DNA from: Bigelowiella natans CCMP2755
Lineage: Eukaryota > Cercozoa > Chlorarachniophyceae
DNA length: 52,500 nt
Assembly: GCA_000320545.1 (NCBI GenBank)
Contig: ADNK01003008.1
Coordinates: 1-52,500, forward strand
Direction of reading: 5' to 3'
Made by a program: the position numbers and the translations under genes. Positions 1 to 14,141 of the stretch are shown here, one piece after another. Numbering within the stretch: position 1 is the stretch's first letter; every line of letters starts with the position of its first letter. The notes below the pieces were generated by a model. It had not been told where the DNA came from and did no database searches. It worked only from the letters and a program-made list of their open reading frames with translations.

Positions 1-326
1 AAGGAATTGCAGAATGCCTTCCCATGGAACTGTACTGCACCGGAAAGCGCTGGTGGACGCAGCTCCTCTGTGTACCTCCAGGTGCCGGGAGGTTCCGTGG
101 CAGATGTCCCTCTTCGGCTACACGTATTTGTCGCATTCCCTGAGAGGACGTGTTGATGACCTAAGATGAGATATAAAAATGATATAATTCGAGGTGACAG
201 TGTTACACAGCATATATTCGTTTCAGGGTACTAGACAATAACTATCTCTGGTAATTACTGCGGTGTTGGCACTGGCTGAATAACAGGCGCTTTCTTTCGT
301 CCCCCCCCCCCCCCCCGTCCCCCATT

Positions 327-1153
327 ATGAAAGAGAGATATTGGGGAAGACGACAGAAGAAATCCAAGGGAGAACCACCTATGATGCAGCTCCTCGCCGC
401 CGGTGCAGCTGGGGGGGTGACCACGAAAACCTGTGTCGCGCCTCTTGAGCGCATGAAGATTCTCTTTCAAGTGCAGGGGATGGAGGTGCTATCACATCAA
501 CATGCCCACCCCCCCCCCCCCGAAGATCAGTGACTTTTTTCTTACACCCAAACCACAAAGTGCTTAGCTACGTCTGTTGTTTTGCTTGCAGCCCATGATT
601 ATTATTCTCATTATTTTGTGCTGTGCTGTGTTACTCCTATTTGATGATCCAGGGTACAAGAAATCAGCCCCAGTTCAGAAGCATTCCTCATGCTGCAAGG
701 CATATCCTGCGAGGTGATAATAATAAGCACCATCATTCTTCGAATAATGTGCACGATGAGAAGCATAAGAGTGAAGTCATCCTTACCCAAATAACAAAAT
801 TGTATCGCATTTGCCCTCTCTTCTTCTCCTTCTCCTTCTTCTTCTTCTCCAGAGGAAGGTCTTTCTTCGTTCTGGAAGGGGAATGTGCCTAACTGTCAGT
901 ACACGATACTAAATGCCAACAGCTAACCCGAACATTCAAACCATGCATGCTAATGACCTTGTACTGGAGGTTCCAGGCCTGCTCTATCCGCACGAGCATT
1001 AACAACAGCAAAGTGATCATTATATGCAAACGCTGAATGTGATAATAATGGCGCACAACCATAGGCATGCGAGTCGTTCCCGTCTACGCACTCAAGTTTG
1101 GATTCAACGACACCTTCAAAGGGATTGTCAAAAAACCTGGTATAGTCTATGCT

Positions 1154-1191
<38 letters not shown>

Positions 1192-1200
1192 TTAAATATT

Positions 1201-1237
<37 letters not shown>

Positions 1238-2160
1238 TTAGTGTGTGGGCGGGCGAGCAGGGTTATTCTTTTCATCAGCCAACCATGATTTCTCATTCGG
1301 TGATAATCAATATTCTCAGGCCAAACACAGCTTAGCTTCTATCAATTGATATCCTCTGGGACAATGGCAGGGTAGTAGGAGGACGTGTTTGAAAGAGAAG
1401 AAGGAGAAGAAGACGAATAAGAAGAAAAAGAAGAAGAAGAAGAAAGGAAAATGACGGGGGGGGGGGAGGCGGGAGGGGGGAGGGGGGAAGGAATCTAGAA
1501 TTGTTTAAAAGGGTCTATACTGGGCAAATAAAAAAATCGATGAAGTTGCCCCCCTTCCACATCTCCTTATTTCCTGATTTCCTTGTACCGGTACCCCCCA
1601 CTTGCTCTCCAATCGACTCTACAACGTTCTTTATTCTATGTTAAAATCCTCAGGCTCTTCCAAGCTTGCATAACATATCCCCTAGAACTCATAAGGACGA
1701 GGTACATAGTAATACACCTTCAGGGCCCCCTCTTTCCCCCGTCGTTTTTTGTATTTACTTCCCGTTTTCTCCTTCTTGTGGTTTCTTCTTCTTTCGCCTC
1801 TTCATCTTCTTGTTGTTGTTCTTCTTCGTCAATGATACCAGGCTCACGCTCGGTCCAGCATACGGAGCTCAGTATAAGGGTGCTAGTTGCGAATACATAC
1901 ATATTCACGCGTTGTTTGTTTCTTCATATGCATAGCGACTGGATCCTGAGCCTCCCCCCCCCCCTCCTCCTTTCCTTCGATTCTTCAGGGATTATAGATT
2001 GTGTTATGCTCACGTACCGGCACGAAGGCTTAAGCGGTGACGTGACGATAGTTAAAAGAGTGTGCTTGTGAGCGTTCTCTGCCTCTCCGTATTGTGTTTC
2101 TGATGACCGACTCTTTGCTATTGCCATTTCTCGCACACGCACACGCACACTCACTCTCTT

Positions 2161-2200
<40 letters not shown>

Positions 2201-2961
2201 CTTCCATAATTTATTTACAAATATAATATTTTACAACTATACAGGATTCTACAAAGGTTTGACACCGACAATTTGGTCCGGAGCTCCTTACGTCGGCTTG
2301 CAAATGAGGTGCTCCTGCTGATGCTCAACGCACACGCACACGCACACGCACACGCACACGCACAGAAAGGCGATAGGCGCACAAGCATAGACGCCGCCGA
2401 CCGAATTGTGCTTTGTCCCTTGCTTCGAGAAGAAACGGCAAAGCTTTGCCGTCTTGAGCAGCAGCATCACTCGTTAAAAATGTGAAATATGATTGACCCT
2501 TTAATAATACCCCCCCCCCCCCATTCTCCCGTTCTTTCCCCAATTCGTTGCGTTATAGCTGCTACGAAATCTATACCCGGAACTTGGGAACCAGAATAAA
2601 GGAGAAAACAGGTGCTGCGACTAGAAAACGGCGCTTGCCCGAGCAAACTCGCTCATCTCATCTTTAAAATGTGTTGTTTTTCCTTCCTTCTAATCCTTGG
2701 AAAATCACCGTGATGATTGCAAAACATTTGGGTCGCATTGGGATGGCATTGAATTGCGTTATACGACAGGAAGCAGCACCCTCTCGAAGCTCATGTGCGG
2801 AGCAATCAGCGGCATCACGGCGCAGACACTAACGTACTACTGCTAATACTATGCACTCGTGTATATAATATATATCTGTGCCCTGCGTGTGTGTTTTGTA
2901 TTTGCGTCTGCAATTAGCTTATTATTGCATTGTTTCCTCGTTAGTAGCAGTAGTAGTTGTC

Positions 2962-2994
<33 letters not shown>

Positions 2995-3166
2995 TTGGTA
3001 TGTAGTATTGGTATGTATTGTGTGATATACATTTTCAGCGTTGAGCTTTCTATTCATTCTCCCCCCCCCCTCCCCCCCTTTATTTAACAGATACCCGGGA
3101 GATACGATAAGAAGGCGTATGCAAACCGATGGAATGTGCGGTCGGTCGCAGATATACAAAAGGTGA

Positions 3167-3212
<46 letters not shown>

Positions 3213-3854
3213 TTCTCTCTCTCTCTCCCTCCCTCTCTCTGTATGTGTGTGTGTGTGTGTCTGTCTGTGTGTGTGTATTGACACATGCAGGCGTTGCGCC
3301 TTTATAGTATCGATGATAATATACTATCATCCTTCCTTTCTTTCCTTAGCCTCATTCTTATCAATGTCATCATCATCATCATCATCATCATCGTCGTCAC
3401 CATCATCATCACGTACCGATCTTGTCGTTCATCCCCCCCCCCCTTTCCTCTCAGCATGATGGACTGCTACCACCAGATTGTTGCTAAGGAGGGGGTGAGT
3501 AGTCGCCCACCCTAGAGTAGCAATATTACTTGTCGCATCATTATTACTATTTTTTGTTGGTAGTAGTAGAAGTAGTGGTATAATCTATAGTAGTAGTTGG
3601 AAGAAGAAGAAGAATAAGAAGAAGCACACGAAAAATCAAACGCCTGGAGATCGGACCCGCCTAAATATAGAGTTTAAAAGCCCCATAGGTAGAATCGAAG
3701 CCCCGCAAATGAAAAAAATAAACTTTTCGACTTGTCACATGCCAAACAACTCACCATCGGTTGAATGCTGGTAGCACCTCGCGCTATTCCGGGGATGGGG
3801 GACTAACACGATTCGAGCAATCCCCGGTAAGTGATACAAAGAAGAGAGAAGCAA

Positions 3855-3923
<69 letters not shown>

Positions 3924-3983
3924 ATAGGAGCTGGGATTCAATTCCTAGCGTATGATACTTTCAAGGCCCTCTTCGTTGGTTAA
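327..3983 (+). CDS. Mitochondrial carrier family (SLC25) protein, 15 exons, 307 aa
   Basis: Inner-membrane metabolite carrier with three repeats. Exons by hand: 327-485, 653-713, 853-894, 1065-1139, 1320-1371, 1654-1701, 1842-1879, 1989-2036, 2245-2308, 2559-2611, 2770-2833, 3091-3162, 3455-3494, 3775-3826, 3928-3983. The total is 924 nt, all phases close, and every intron is GT-AG. The three Px[D/E]xx[K/R] signatures are evenly spaced: PLERMK (P39), YPLELIR (P139) and YPGDTIR (P237). Matrix-helix motifs such as WKGN, YKG and FRGWG are also present, and the length is normal for the family. The start at 327 gives a short basic N-terminus; an upstream exon cannot be excluded. The PLERMKILFQVQ repeat resembles adenine-nucleotide/CoA-type carriers (SLC25A42/ADNT1 group), but the substrate is inference. 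Introns carry (AC)n, (TA)n, (CT)n and poly-C tracts. Confidence 0.93.
1156..1235. repeat. (AC)n then (TA)n microsatellites in intron 4 of the carrier gene
   Basis: An AC dinucleotide run at about 1156-1188 is followed by a TA run at about 1201-1232. Both lie between exons ending at 1139 and starting at 1320. Confidence 0.95.
2940..3275. repeat. (GTA)n, poly-C, (CT)n and (GT)n tracts around exon 12 of the carrier gene
   Basis: A GTA trinucleotide run covers about 2944-2993. C-runs at 3061-3078 lie just before the 3' splice site at 3090. A CT run (about 3173-3240) and a GT run (about 3243-3278) start just after the donor at 3163. Exon 12 (3091-3162) is thus sandwiched between simple repeats. 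Confidence 0.93.
3857..3920. repeat. (TA)n-(TG)n compound microsatellite in last intron of the carrier gene
   Basis: An uninterrupted TA run changes directly into a GT run. It ends 7 bases before the acceptor at 3927, so the repeat nearly fills the 101-bp intron. Confidence 0.95.
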
Positions 3984-4186
3984 GGACCGGAGGGTGGAGG
4001 GGAGGGCGGGGGCATGATGCACGCGCCATCCATACAGCCTCTCCTTTGTGCAAAGAGACGTCACAGTCTCCTCCCCAACGTCGGATTTTAAATTTATATC
4101 CTGCTCCTTCCATTTGGTGATTTATCCCTACCCTCTTCCTACATCGAAATAATATACACGTGTATGTAAAAAATATTAATATTTAC

Positions 4187-4222
<36 letters not shown>

Positions 4223-4435
4223 TTACAGAGCACCTCGCTAGGGACTGTTGCTTCTTTTCTCCCACATTATTGTATTCCTTGTGTATATATGCCAAGCGAG
4301 AAGATCAAACCCAACAAAATGAGAGTAGAGGGGTGGGATTTTAAACAAAAATTAGCGATGAATAGTGATAAACCGTTATAATATTTAATATTTACATGAA
4401 TACGATATATCAATACTTGCCATAGAGTCTTTAGT

Positions 4436-4865
4436 TAAGCAGCAAGCAGCATTTCAAATGTCCATCATTTTCAGTTATTATCATCATCATCAACAGCCGC
4501 AAAGGTTGCTGATACAAACGTGCTTCAGAGCTGCTTTGTGGTTTCACTGCTTTAAGACAATCCCTTTCAAAAAGGCGTTGTCTTTCCTTTTTTCCCCTGT
4601 ACATTTAACAATTTCTCACACCGCCGCGAAGATGCCGCCACGTTTTCTTCGCTACCCATTGCACTGGGCAAAGAATAAGCATGAACGCTAGTATAGCCCT
4701 GCCCCTCCCCCTCCCCTCCCCCACCTATTTTTTCTGTAATCTATTCGCCGAACTCAAGAATAAATACACCGGGATACGCTCTCGACGAATAAAGTAGATA
4801 TCGGCATTCGAATGGGCCCAAGAAAAGGCCACCCCCATCACTCCGTCAGCAGCCCCCATCATATC
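4436..4865 (-). CDS. Possible small multi-exon gene on the minus strand, product unknown
   Basis: Three spliceable blocks read on the minus strand. Block 4770-4865 gives 32 codons beginning DMMGAADGVMG and ending RRERIP. Block 4622-4651 gives RRKRGGIFAA. The first is flanked by AG acceptor and GT donor and joins the second in phase 0. A further open stretch from about 4590 down to a stop at 4436 (starting KKERQRLFERD) is basic and looks coding, but its phase does not follow from the preceding block. Either the C-terminus is short or one junction is wrong. An upstream start near 5229 is possible. I do not recognise the product, and chance open frames remain a real alternative. Confidence 0.3.
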
Positions 4866-5229
4866 CTCGTGTGATTATGAGGAGGATCCAAGTAGGCGAC
4901 ACACGATGATAACGGTTTGGGTGATGGTGTGCTCCGAAGGACATTCACGCAACGAATACCAGCATGTGTGTGCAGAGCGTTCTGGGATGATAAATATAAG
5001 TGGCACATGCCGGCTGCTGCTGCTTTCCTCCTCCTCTTCCTCCTCCTTCTGTGTTTTTCCTTTTTACGCTGCGGCGCATCCATCGTCGATACAACAGGAC
5101 AATCCTACGACTACAGCTCACTTTGTCGCGGTACCTCCTCTTGTGAATGTTGAATGAATTACCCACTTCCATGAGCAAGGACTTTAAAAAGAGGGGCGGA
5201 CAATTTTCGCAAGATGCGCCAAAAGTCAT
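4866..5229. other. Unassigned stretch between tentative exon and spacer
   Basis: Several overlapping open frames on both strands, with a CTC-rich tract near 5024-5046. The minus-strand frame starting at 5229 could be a 5' exon of the tentative gene below it, with a GT donor near 5140. No domain is recognisable. Confidence 0.3.
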
Positions 5230-6690
5230 TTACTCTTTCTTTGAAGTTCATGAACAAATTTATTGAGCTAACAGACCAAACGCATAGAGTACGTTGTACA
5301 TGCTAGCATGTCCGCATGTGGCAGCCAGCGCCTAGTCGTAGGCTAGGGACAGCATGTGCTACAATGCAGTAGCGCTCGTCATTTTGTGATGGAAGTACAT
5401 GCATGCTATCAATTGCCACAGCTACGTGGAGATTCATGCAGCGCCGTTCTAGCGTTGTCTAATGATAGCTAGATAGTTGTGGAGCACGTGTGCGCGAAAA
5501 CGATCTAGCTAGTTAGCTTGCACGCGTGTACAAACAATTCATGCACGAACGCTTTGCTAGCACTAGCTAGCCCTAGAGCTAGCTGTCGATCGTGTGGTCG
5601 AAGTTTCATTCTAGCATTCTGTGCGAGTTTTACTGGCGCACCTTCTCACAGAGTTCGCATCGCCAGCCACGCACAATCAGAATTGTCGACTGTTGCAGTG
5701 TGCACACCACTAGCTAGCTAAACCATGCTAGCATGCAAGCATGCATCATGGACGCGCATGCATGCAAGGCACACACATCACATGATGAAACTGCCAACAA
5801 CACTAGAACATGCTAGCATGTCAACGACGACGCTAGGACTGCTAGACTGCTAAGTGTCACTTGTCCATCTAGCATGCTGTGGGTGTTCAGCAATCCGCAT
5901 GCAATCCAGCTCTCATTCAGACTGCAAACCCAGATGACAAATGCATCTAGCTAGCTTGGAGCTCTAGAGCTAGCTAGCTAGGCATACATGCATCGACAAA
6001 GAGACACTGGGGCAGTCTAGTCATCTAGCTAGCTAGCCACAGCGCAGTGCGTCCTTGACCGCCAGCAGGGCCAGAACTGGAGAGTGCAATTCAGCAATGA
6101 TCAGCACATCAGCACACGTAGCACATCTACTAGACATGTGTGACGCACTGCAGACTGGCGTGCACCAGTGCAATACGATACGCAACACAAGCATCAACGC
6201 AGCAATTCAGCAATCGTCCAGCAACCTCCAGATCTGGCGTCTAGCTGTGCCATGCAGCTGTGGCACTCAATTGGTGGCACTCGATCTAGCGATCACTGTC
6301 ACACGCCAATGAAGCTAGCAGTGGCTGGTCATGCTAGCACGCCGAGACCAGCACAGATTGCTGTGAACCATGGACACGGTGTGCATTTTGTGTGCCCTGC
6401 ACGCGTCCTGTCGAACACGTCTCATCACGCTTTCTTCGTTGGCAGCACCTGCGATCCTGACCCAGACTTCAACCGAATCTGGAACGTTGAGGTGGGGAGC
6501 TCCCTCTCGTCGGTTGCGATTAATCAATTCAATTAGATCTAACTGGGGGCAACATGATGGACACTTGCACACAGCAGCAGCGTCTGTTTGTTTGAACCAT
6601 GCTAGCTAGCTGGTATGGTGACCTCAGTGACGTGTGTGTGAGCATTGAGCTGGGGTTGGACCTGGAAAGGTGGAGAGGTCATATTGGACC
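5230..6690. other. Intergenic spacer rich in CTAG, TGCA and CATG palindromic words
   Basis: No convincing gene. The spacer has dense overlapping self-complementary tetramers: GCTAGCTAG clusters near 5505, 5558, 5709, 5949-5983, 6024 and 6600, and CATGCTAGCATG-like words near 5300, 5726 and 5812. The same vocabulary recurs in other spacers of the window. Dinucleotide microsatellites, so common in the introns, are nearly absent here. Confidence 0.75.
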
Positions 6691-6988
6691 AAAAATCAAG
6701 CTAGAAAGATCCTAAAATGGGCCATCCTTTTACAAAGAACAAAACCCCATTGAATTAAGCTCAATATCTCATCATCTTCCTTGTCGTATGGTATAAACCC
6801 GCTGTATTCCTTGTCCTTCGGAGAACGTGGCTTCGCCCTCCGGAATGGCGCTGTGCACGCTCTACTCGGACATACGGTTGGCTGCTTCCGAGCTGCAAAA
6901 AAATGGGCGCTGATCCAATTCATCACTTCTCTTTCTAACTAATGATAATTACAGGCGTTGACTCATTGAAAGAGGGGACGCTATTCGA

Positions 6989-7856
6989 ATGAACCGCCCC
7001 CCACGTCGATGTAACTCGAGATTTGCGTCGTTTCTAGTCGCGTGTACCGCGGCAGTGCTCCTGCATGGAACCCTAGGGAAAACTGGTAGCAATCAAAAAT
7101 CGCATAATCAATCATCTTCACAGCTCCCGGTAATTGCTGTGCGCTTGATAGGAGGGGCGTTAGTGCTTAAAGGAAACGACAATGGCCCCCCACTGTTTCA
7201 GATGGCAAGCACACGGAAGAGGGGGTCTGCGGTAGGAACCTACTACGATTTGAAGGTTCTGTGGAAAACTGCGCGCTGCTCTTCATGATAAGTACAACAG
7301 CAAAATAGTAGAAGAAGCACCGAGAATATGCCCGATTGATAGTTTGTTCTGTTGAAGCGAAGAGGGAAAATAGTGATTCATTCACCTTGCTGCTACAACC
7401 CCACTCTTCAACCGTTTAACTATACTACCACAGTTATGTGTGAAGGACACCCCAGAGACGTGGGCTGTTGTAATAGACGATAACAATGCGACAAGAAGGG
7501 CAAAGATAGCGAACAGAACTCGCGTAATGGTGCCTGAGAGGTATATAAGACGCTCGGATTCTGAAGTCGCCAGGCGTATTCTCCCTTCCCCATACGAGGT
7601 CGCTTGCTACCTTTCTTCCCCTCACCAGATAAATCCTCGAATGTAGTGTTGTCTCGCGCAGCGCTCTGCGTTGATCGGGAAGCACCTCCCCCCCCCCCCC
7701 CCCCTCCCCACCTTCCTTGATTCTGGAAACACGGTCATGTGATTGAGTCGTTGTTCGTGCTCTATCCACGCATGAAAGATTGAAAACTCATAAAACCATT
7801 AGGTGGAAGTGACGACATACGCTGGGGTTGGGGTCGCTGGTCATTACAACATATGT

Positions 7857-7898
<42 letters not shown>

Positions 7899-8880
7899 AT
7901 AAAGCACATATTTAAGTATATGAGAATATGTTGTTAAGAAAGCATCAGAAAAAGAAATGAAAGGTGTTCTAGGATGGACTGATGAACCATTTAGTTTCTT
8001 TAATTTATATGATTATTATTTATAACAAAGACGGCAATAACGCTGATAAAACAGATGTAAACTGGTTTATAAGGCATACCATAGTAAATACAGTTTTTTG
8101 GTACTTCTCAACGATCTGCTGCTTCTTCCAACACCACACACTCACAGGCTTTCAAGACGGCCCCCGCTCCTCAGCGCTTTTCGGCGACATCATCGGCATT
8201 TGCACGGGGGGGAAGGGCGATGTGTACGTGGCTGAGTGTAAAGACAACAGGATACGAAGAATATCCCCCAGCGGAGAAGTGACCACCATCGTCGGTATGC
8301 AGATAATACGAGCAATTTCTACTTTGAACACTCCAGATCTATATTGACACATTTACTCTCCCTCCCCCTTTCCCTCCCCGCCATGCCTTTCTCGGTTTCC
8401 CACGTAGGCTCGAGAGAAAAGGAAATCGAAAGCCAGACGAGGTACGGGGAGCATGCATGTATAGGTGCAAGCAAGGAAGAAGTCCCCATCCTGTATTGAT
8501 GCTTGGGCTCCCAAACGGGAGGGGGGGGAGGGGGGGTATTTAAAAAAACAAACAATTTTTAATATGACGTTATGTGCCGATGAGGCTTCTTGAGAGAGAA
8601 ATTTATACCACATTTACTACCACTCTGAGAAGAATATATTATTTATGCATTCATATGCGCTTTTGCGTCTCCTCCCTCCCCCCTCCCCCCTTAGGGAATC
8701 GACTATTCGTGAGCTCATAGGCGCAGATGAGATATGTGAAGGTAGATGCAAGTCGAAGGCAGAAGGGGGGATATACTGATATGTGTAGCAGTATGCTCAG
8801 TACACGTATGTTAGATTCTATTCTTAATCAGTACTTTGCAATTGTAGAGGGGATTTACTCATATTTATAATGAACATTAG

Positions 8881-8958
<78 letters not shown>

Positions 8959-9405
8959 GTGTGTGTGTGTGTGTTTTTGTCGATAATATATATATATATA
9001 TATATATATAAACATAAGTGTGTGTGTGTGTGTGCTAATGTATATATTTTTGTACCCTACAAATAGAAGTCAATCCAAATTACGTATTCGCATATATAGG
9101 TGCGGCGGACGACGTCGATGTGCTCCTCCCCCACGGCATGTGTTGTCGTAAGAATGGGAATCTTGAAGACGAGGTTGGAGGGATAGGAGGAGAGGGAGGG
9201 GCTGAGAGGTGGATTTGTTTACGATGTGTAAGTGTCATATTTGTGTATGAATAACAATCCCCCTCCCCCTCCCCTCTCTCCTCCATTGCCGTTTTGATTG
9301 CTCTGAGCAGATCTTCATCGCTGATTCGAGGTTTGGGAGGATTCGGAGGTATAAACCATAGTCTACATTACTACAGATGTCAATATTATATACATATATT
9401 ATAAC

Positions 9406-9441
<36 letters not shown>

Positions 9442-9638
9442 ATTTATTTATATTATTCGAATTCAGTAGATCTGTACTGGCCACCTGCCATTCAAATTGT
9501 ATTGCATTTTTGCCTCTCCGCCTCCCTCTCCTTTTCTCCTCCTGTGTGCGTGGTTCTAATGGAATATTCTGTTTGGCTAATAGAATACGCAACACCGCAA
9601 CTGGATTTGAGGTACAAGTACGCGTGTGTGTTGTCTCG

Positions 9639-9675
<37 letters not shown>

Positions 9676-9832
9676 TGTGGGTGCGTGTGGGTGTGTGTGT
9701 GTGTATTGAAAGCCCGTTTGAGCAGAAGAAACATACTGTTTTGTGTTGCGGAGATCAGGTGGACACGCTCCTGGGAAAACACGTTGATGCGAGCATTTTC
9801 GAACACGACTCCGGGTATGGGAAGTCACCAAT

Positions 9833-9867
<35 letters not shown>

Positions 9868-10585
9868 CAATGTATATATGTATTTTTTATGTGCGTGCGA
9901 GTACAAAACAACTACCAAATCGGCAAGGCATGCAATCACACCCCTCCAAGCCCACAGAGCACGCACAAACAGGCCGGGAGGCGAGGCCGGCGTCAACACT
10001 GACAGCGGCGATCTCAAGCGCTCATCACCTCTTTCATACCCAATGGATGTCGCTGCATCACCAGATGGCTCGATCTATATTGGTCGGAACGAGCACGCGC
10101 ATGTTCATCAATTCACTAATAAGCCGATTTTCATGGAAAATGACTCCGATATATGCGTATAATCTGACACAGCTACTGGCCTTTTCCGTTATAAGCTGCG
10201 ACAAATACCACGTCGGCGATTTGATTGTTGTTTGCCATCACCCCTCTCCTACCCTCCCCCCCCGCCGCACTCAGCTGACTCTGCGAATATGAGAGTTGTG
10301 AAGCTTCCTAGGTGAGGCAACCATGCGTTGCAGCGATGTGTTCATTTGAAATATGCAGTTTAATGTGAAATCGTGAGGATTCTTTTCCTTTATCAATGCC
10401 GATGTGTCAATGGCGTTATCATACAAAGACTACATTGTAAGCGAAACGATGACAGGGTTCCCCCCCCCCCCCTCGACTTTGTCTTTTCCTCAGGATTGAC
10501 ACAACGGATGCTGGAACGTATCGTATCAGCGGTCTGTTTTGTCTTATTAGACCTAGAGCACAAATACACACACACATACCAACGC

Positions 10586-10625
<40 letters not shown>

Positions 10626-10911
10626 ATACGCATATACAAAGACCCTCGAAAACACACTATATTGTCTTCGTCGCATGATCGGCAAAACCGTCGTTGTTGC
10701 GGCCTTACTTACACACTCTATGCGGTGTTTATCAAGCGGATAACCAAGGCGTGGAAGATGCTATCGTCGAGGTTGTGCCAACATGCTAATTATCCTAAGG
10801 CTGTGTGAGAAATAAGTCTTATTAGCTCATCGATTCAAGAAAGGAAATATGTGTGTAATATGTATATGTTTGTATTTGGTATATGTGAGCGTACACAAAT
10901 AATAATATGTG

Positions 10912-10953
<42 letters not shown>

Positions 10954-11017
10954 TGCGTGTGTGTGTGTATTTGGTGGTTATCGAAACGCACGCACTTACA
11001 GTTATAATATATCAATA

Positions 11018-11058
<41 letters not shown>

Positions 11059-11433
11059 CAGAGTCCTGGCAAGAAATACGCAGAGCTTAAGGATACTGAA
11101 GATCCCATCGTTGTTGCTGGGGGAAGGTAGACGATGACATTGTCTTCTTCTCCTATCTTCATCCTCATCTTCATTATCATCTTCGTCAGCATTCGTCACC
11201 ATTATGATAACTACCCCATTATCGTTTTTGTCTGTGTTTTGTCTGCGTTTTGTCTCTGTTTTTTGTACGATGGGAAAAGTGAGGGGATGTGTCGTGATGG
11301 CCATGGTATTCTCACCAACATGGATTGAAGCTGATGCTGTTTACACCATCTATCATTACGAATCGTAACAGCTTGCACTCACTAAATGGTGATGATGATG
11401 ATGATGATGATGAAGACAAACCATTTTCATTGT

Positions 11434-11477
<44 letters not shown>

Positions 11478-14090
11478 CCTATCACCCTCCCCCCCCCAGC
11501 TCCCCGTGTCCCTTCTTCTAATTCGATCTCGTGATCATACTAATCATCCCTTTCCCCCCCCCTCCAGGAACCAACGCAGTCTTCGCCTACCCGATGAGCA
11601 TAGCTGTGGACAAGCAAGGAAACGTGTGGGTGGGTAGACCTCAAGATTGTTGTCGACATAATGGCCTGCAATAGCAAGAGCCCGCAGTGCATTGTCCCCG
11701 CGCGACTTTTTGCCGTAAACGAAAGGCAGATGAAATTGGATCTTTCCCCAACCATCCTCGCACGATGATGCCTCTCCAAATCTCTCAGCAGTTGATGATT
11801 TCCTATGATATTAACGAGAAGGCCGGTTGCAATGCCCCTCTTTCATGCATCCCTCTCGGCTAGTATATTTCTTCTTATCGCTGTTTTTGCTGTGTTCTTT
11901 CAACGGATTCCCCCCACCCCAAATGCACGCATTTTCTCGGTGCATATTGCATTAAATTTCTTACAGGTATCCGACTGCGAGAGCGTGAATCCGATGACGG
12001 TGATGAAGCACGGCAAAGGTCTTATCATCAAATATTATAATAAATAGACGTTTTGAGCGCATGCGCACGCACTCTCACACGAACATAGTAGGCTACATAT
12101 ATTACATAAAAATATGTATGTGTTTATGTGTGTGTGTGTGTGTGTGTGTATTTCCTGCAACGTTACAATTTCCTCCTGAAGTTCATCCCCCTCCACCTCT
12201 CCTCCCCCCCTTATCCATAGGCCCAAGTGGAGAAGATCCAGGTAGTAGCTGCTAATCTCATTCGAACAACGAAGGATGTCAGAGAATAAAAAGAGATACT
12301 TAACAATTTCACGACGTCAATGCGGCATCCTCGCACCCCGACAAAACATAGAGATGTTCTTGTATCTTCATCATGCCTTTTAGTCAGCGGCCTTTTCTTC
12401 CCGGAGAGAGCGTTTCGGAACGCTCCGAATCAGCGCATTCGGCTCATTGTACCCAGCGGCGAAGTCACCACCGTTGCAGGTTGTTGGCACTGTTTGTCGC
12501 GTTTTTACTTGTACTCGTGCTGTGACGGTTGCGTAAGATTTAGTCGTATTTCGCGACGACTGATGCCGTGGTAGGAGCAAGGCTATTGCATTAAACAAAA
12601 TGCATCGAATCAAGCACGCACACGCACCCGCCACAACGATGATATGTGCGTAACTCACCACAAAGGCGGGGCGATCGGCGGCCATAGGGATGGGTTCTTG
12701 CCAGCCTCTCGCGTGTGCATGGTATCGAGCATGTGTACTTGGAATGCGCCGTCAAGCAAGAGGCCATGGTGGATTGAGGCCCGCAACAGGAGCATTAATA
12801 TTGGAGGTCTGGAGGCGACTGCACGGGGAGAGCCGATCTTTTTTGCAGACACCATTAATCAGTGCATTCGGCGGATCTCGAGTAAGGCGCCATCGTATTA
12901 TAGAGAATCAGGGAAAACTTGGAATATATAGGCTTTAGACACGCGAGAGACTTGCTTCAGCAGCAGTGGCGGATGCTGTTTTGTGTTGCGTGAAAGCGGG
13001 ATCTGTTGATGCCTGTTTGATGTTCATAGATGGGATATGATGAGGGTTTTGAGGTTTTTGGATGGCGTGATGATGACAACTGTTAGACAGCGATCCTACT
13101 GCTTCTTTTTGGTCGAAAACTGGTGCAATATATCTAATATGAATTGCGTTATTTTCCCCCATTGCCGGCCTTCGTTGTGTGGCTTTTGCTTACGATTCAG
13201 ACAATGAGATGAGCATTGTCGCAGGGACGTTTAAAGGCGTAGGTCTTATATTCATAGCCAAATGCACCATATATCATCTGTTGGCAAATGCATGCTCCAT
13301 GGAACCCGTTCGCAGATATTATTTGGTCTACATAGGTCGTCTTGATGGGTTGGGACATGTCGCACGATTTATGATGCCCGCAGCAATAGCGGTGCGTTTC
13401 TTATTTACGAGCAGTGCCCTTTGTGCGTTTGCGTGCGTGTATTCGAAATCGCGCATTGACATGCTGAAAAGGAAAATTGATCGGTGCATTATTGAGGAGC
13501 GCACACACACACGCACATAATGTAAAAGTGTTTCTATATAATATTAAATCTTTATCGAAAGGCGGGGCCAGATGGATGCCTTTACGTGGCGGACAACGGA
13601 AATGCTGTAATTCGAAAAATCAGGTGGGTGTTCCGCTCTTTTCCCTTGTCTTCTCGTTCTACCTTCAAACACGGCTTGTTTAGCGGCGTGCAAGGTGTTG
13701 TCAGGGCGCTGTTAGACTACTGACAAACCATTCACTGTGGTCTTCATTTGCGGTTTATTGCAAAGAGTTCTGAGCGAGAAAGAGATCCGTAAAGATCGAG
13801 GAGATGCTGGAGTTCCACATCCTCATCCCTTGAGTAGCGGTGTGTCAAAAAATTTCGGATAATTTTGAGTAGTCGGGGGAGAGGCTAAAAGAAATCGAGC
13901 GAGAGAGCATACTGCATGATTATGCGCTAAGAGATAAGCATTTAGCCACAGGGTGTGTGTTTGTTTATGGTCGTTAATTATCGACGTTATTTCGTGTACC
14001 AATCCGTCTCCGTCACGTCTCTCCCACCCACCGCTCTCAATTCAGCGGAGGAACTTCTGGAACGCATACGCTTGGACCCCTTCGGTCAGA

Positions 14091-14128
<38 letters not shown>

Positions 14129-14141
14129 CCCTTCGGTCAAT

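Noticed and set aside
2941-3330. Long minus-strand and plus-strand open frames made of Tyr, Val, Ser-Leu or Arg-Glu repeats
   Set aside because: They are read-throughs of GTA, CT and GT microsatellites, which have no stops in some frames. Similar frames at 9.4-10.0, 18.8-19.2 and 42.3-42.9 kb were rejected for the same reason.
6055-6609. Overlapping open frames of 80-120 codons on both strands
   Set aside because: They lie in the palindrome-rich spacer, overlap each other in several frames, and show no domain or splice context.
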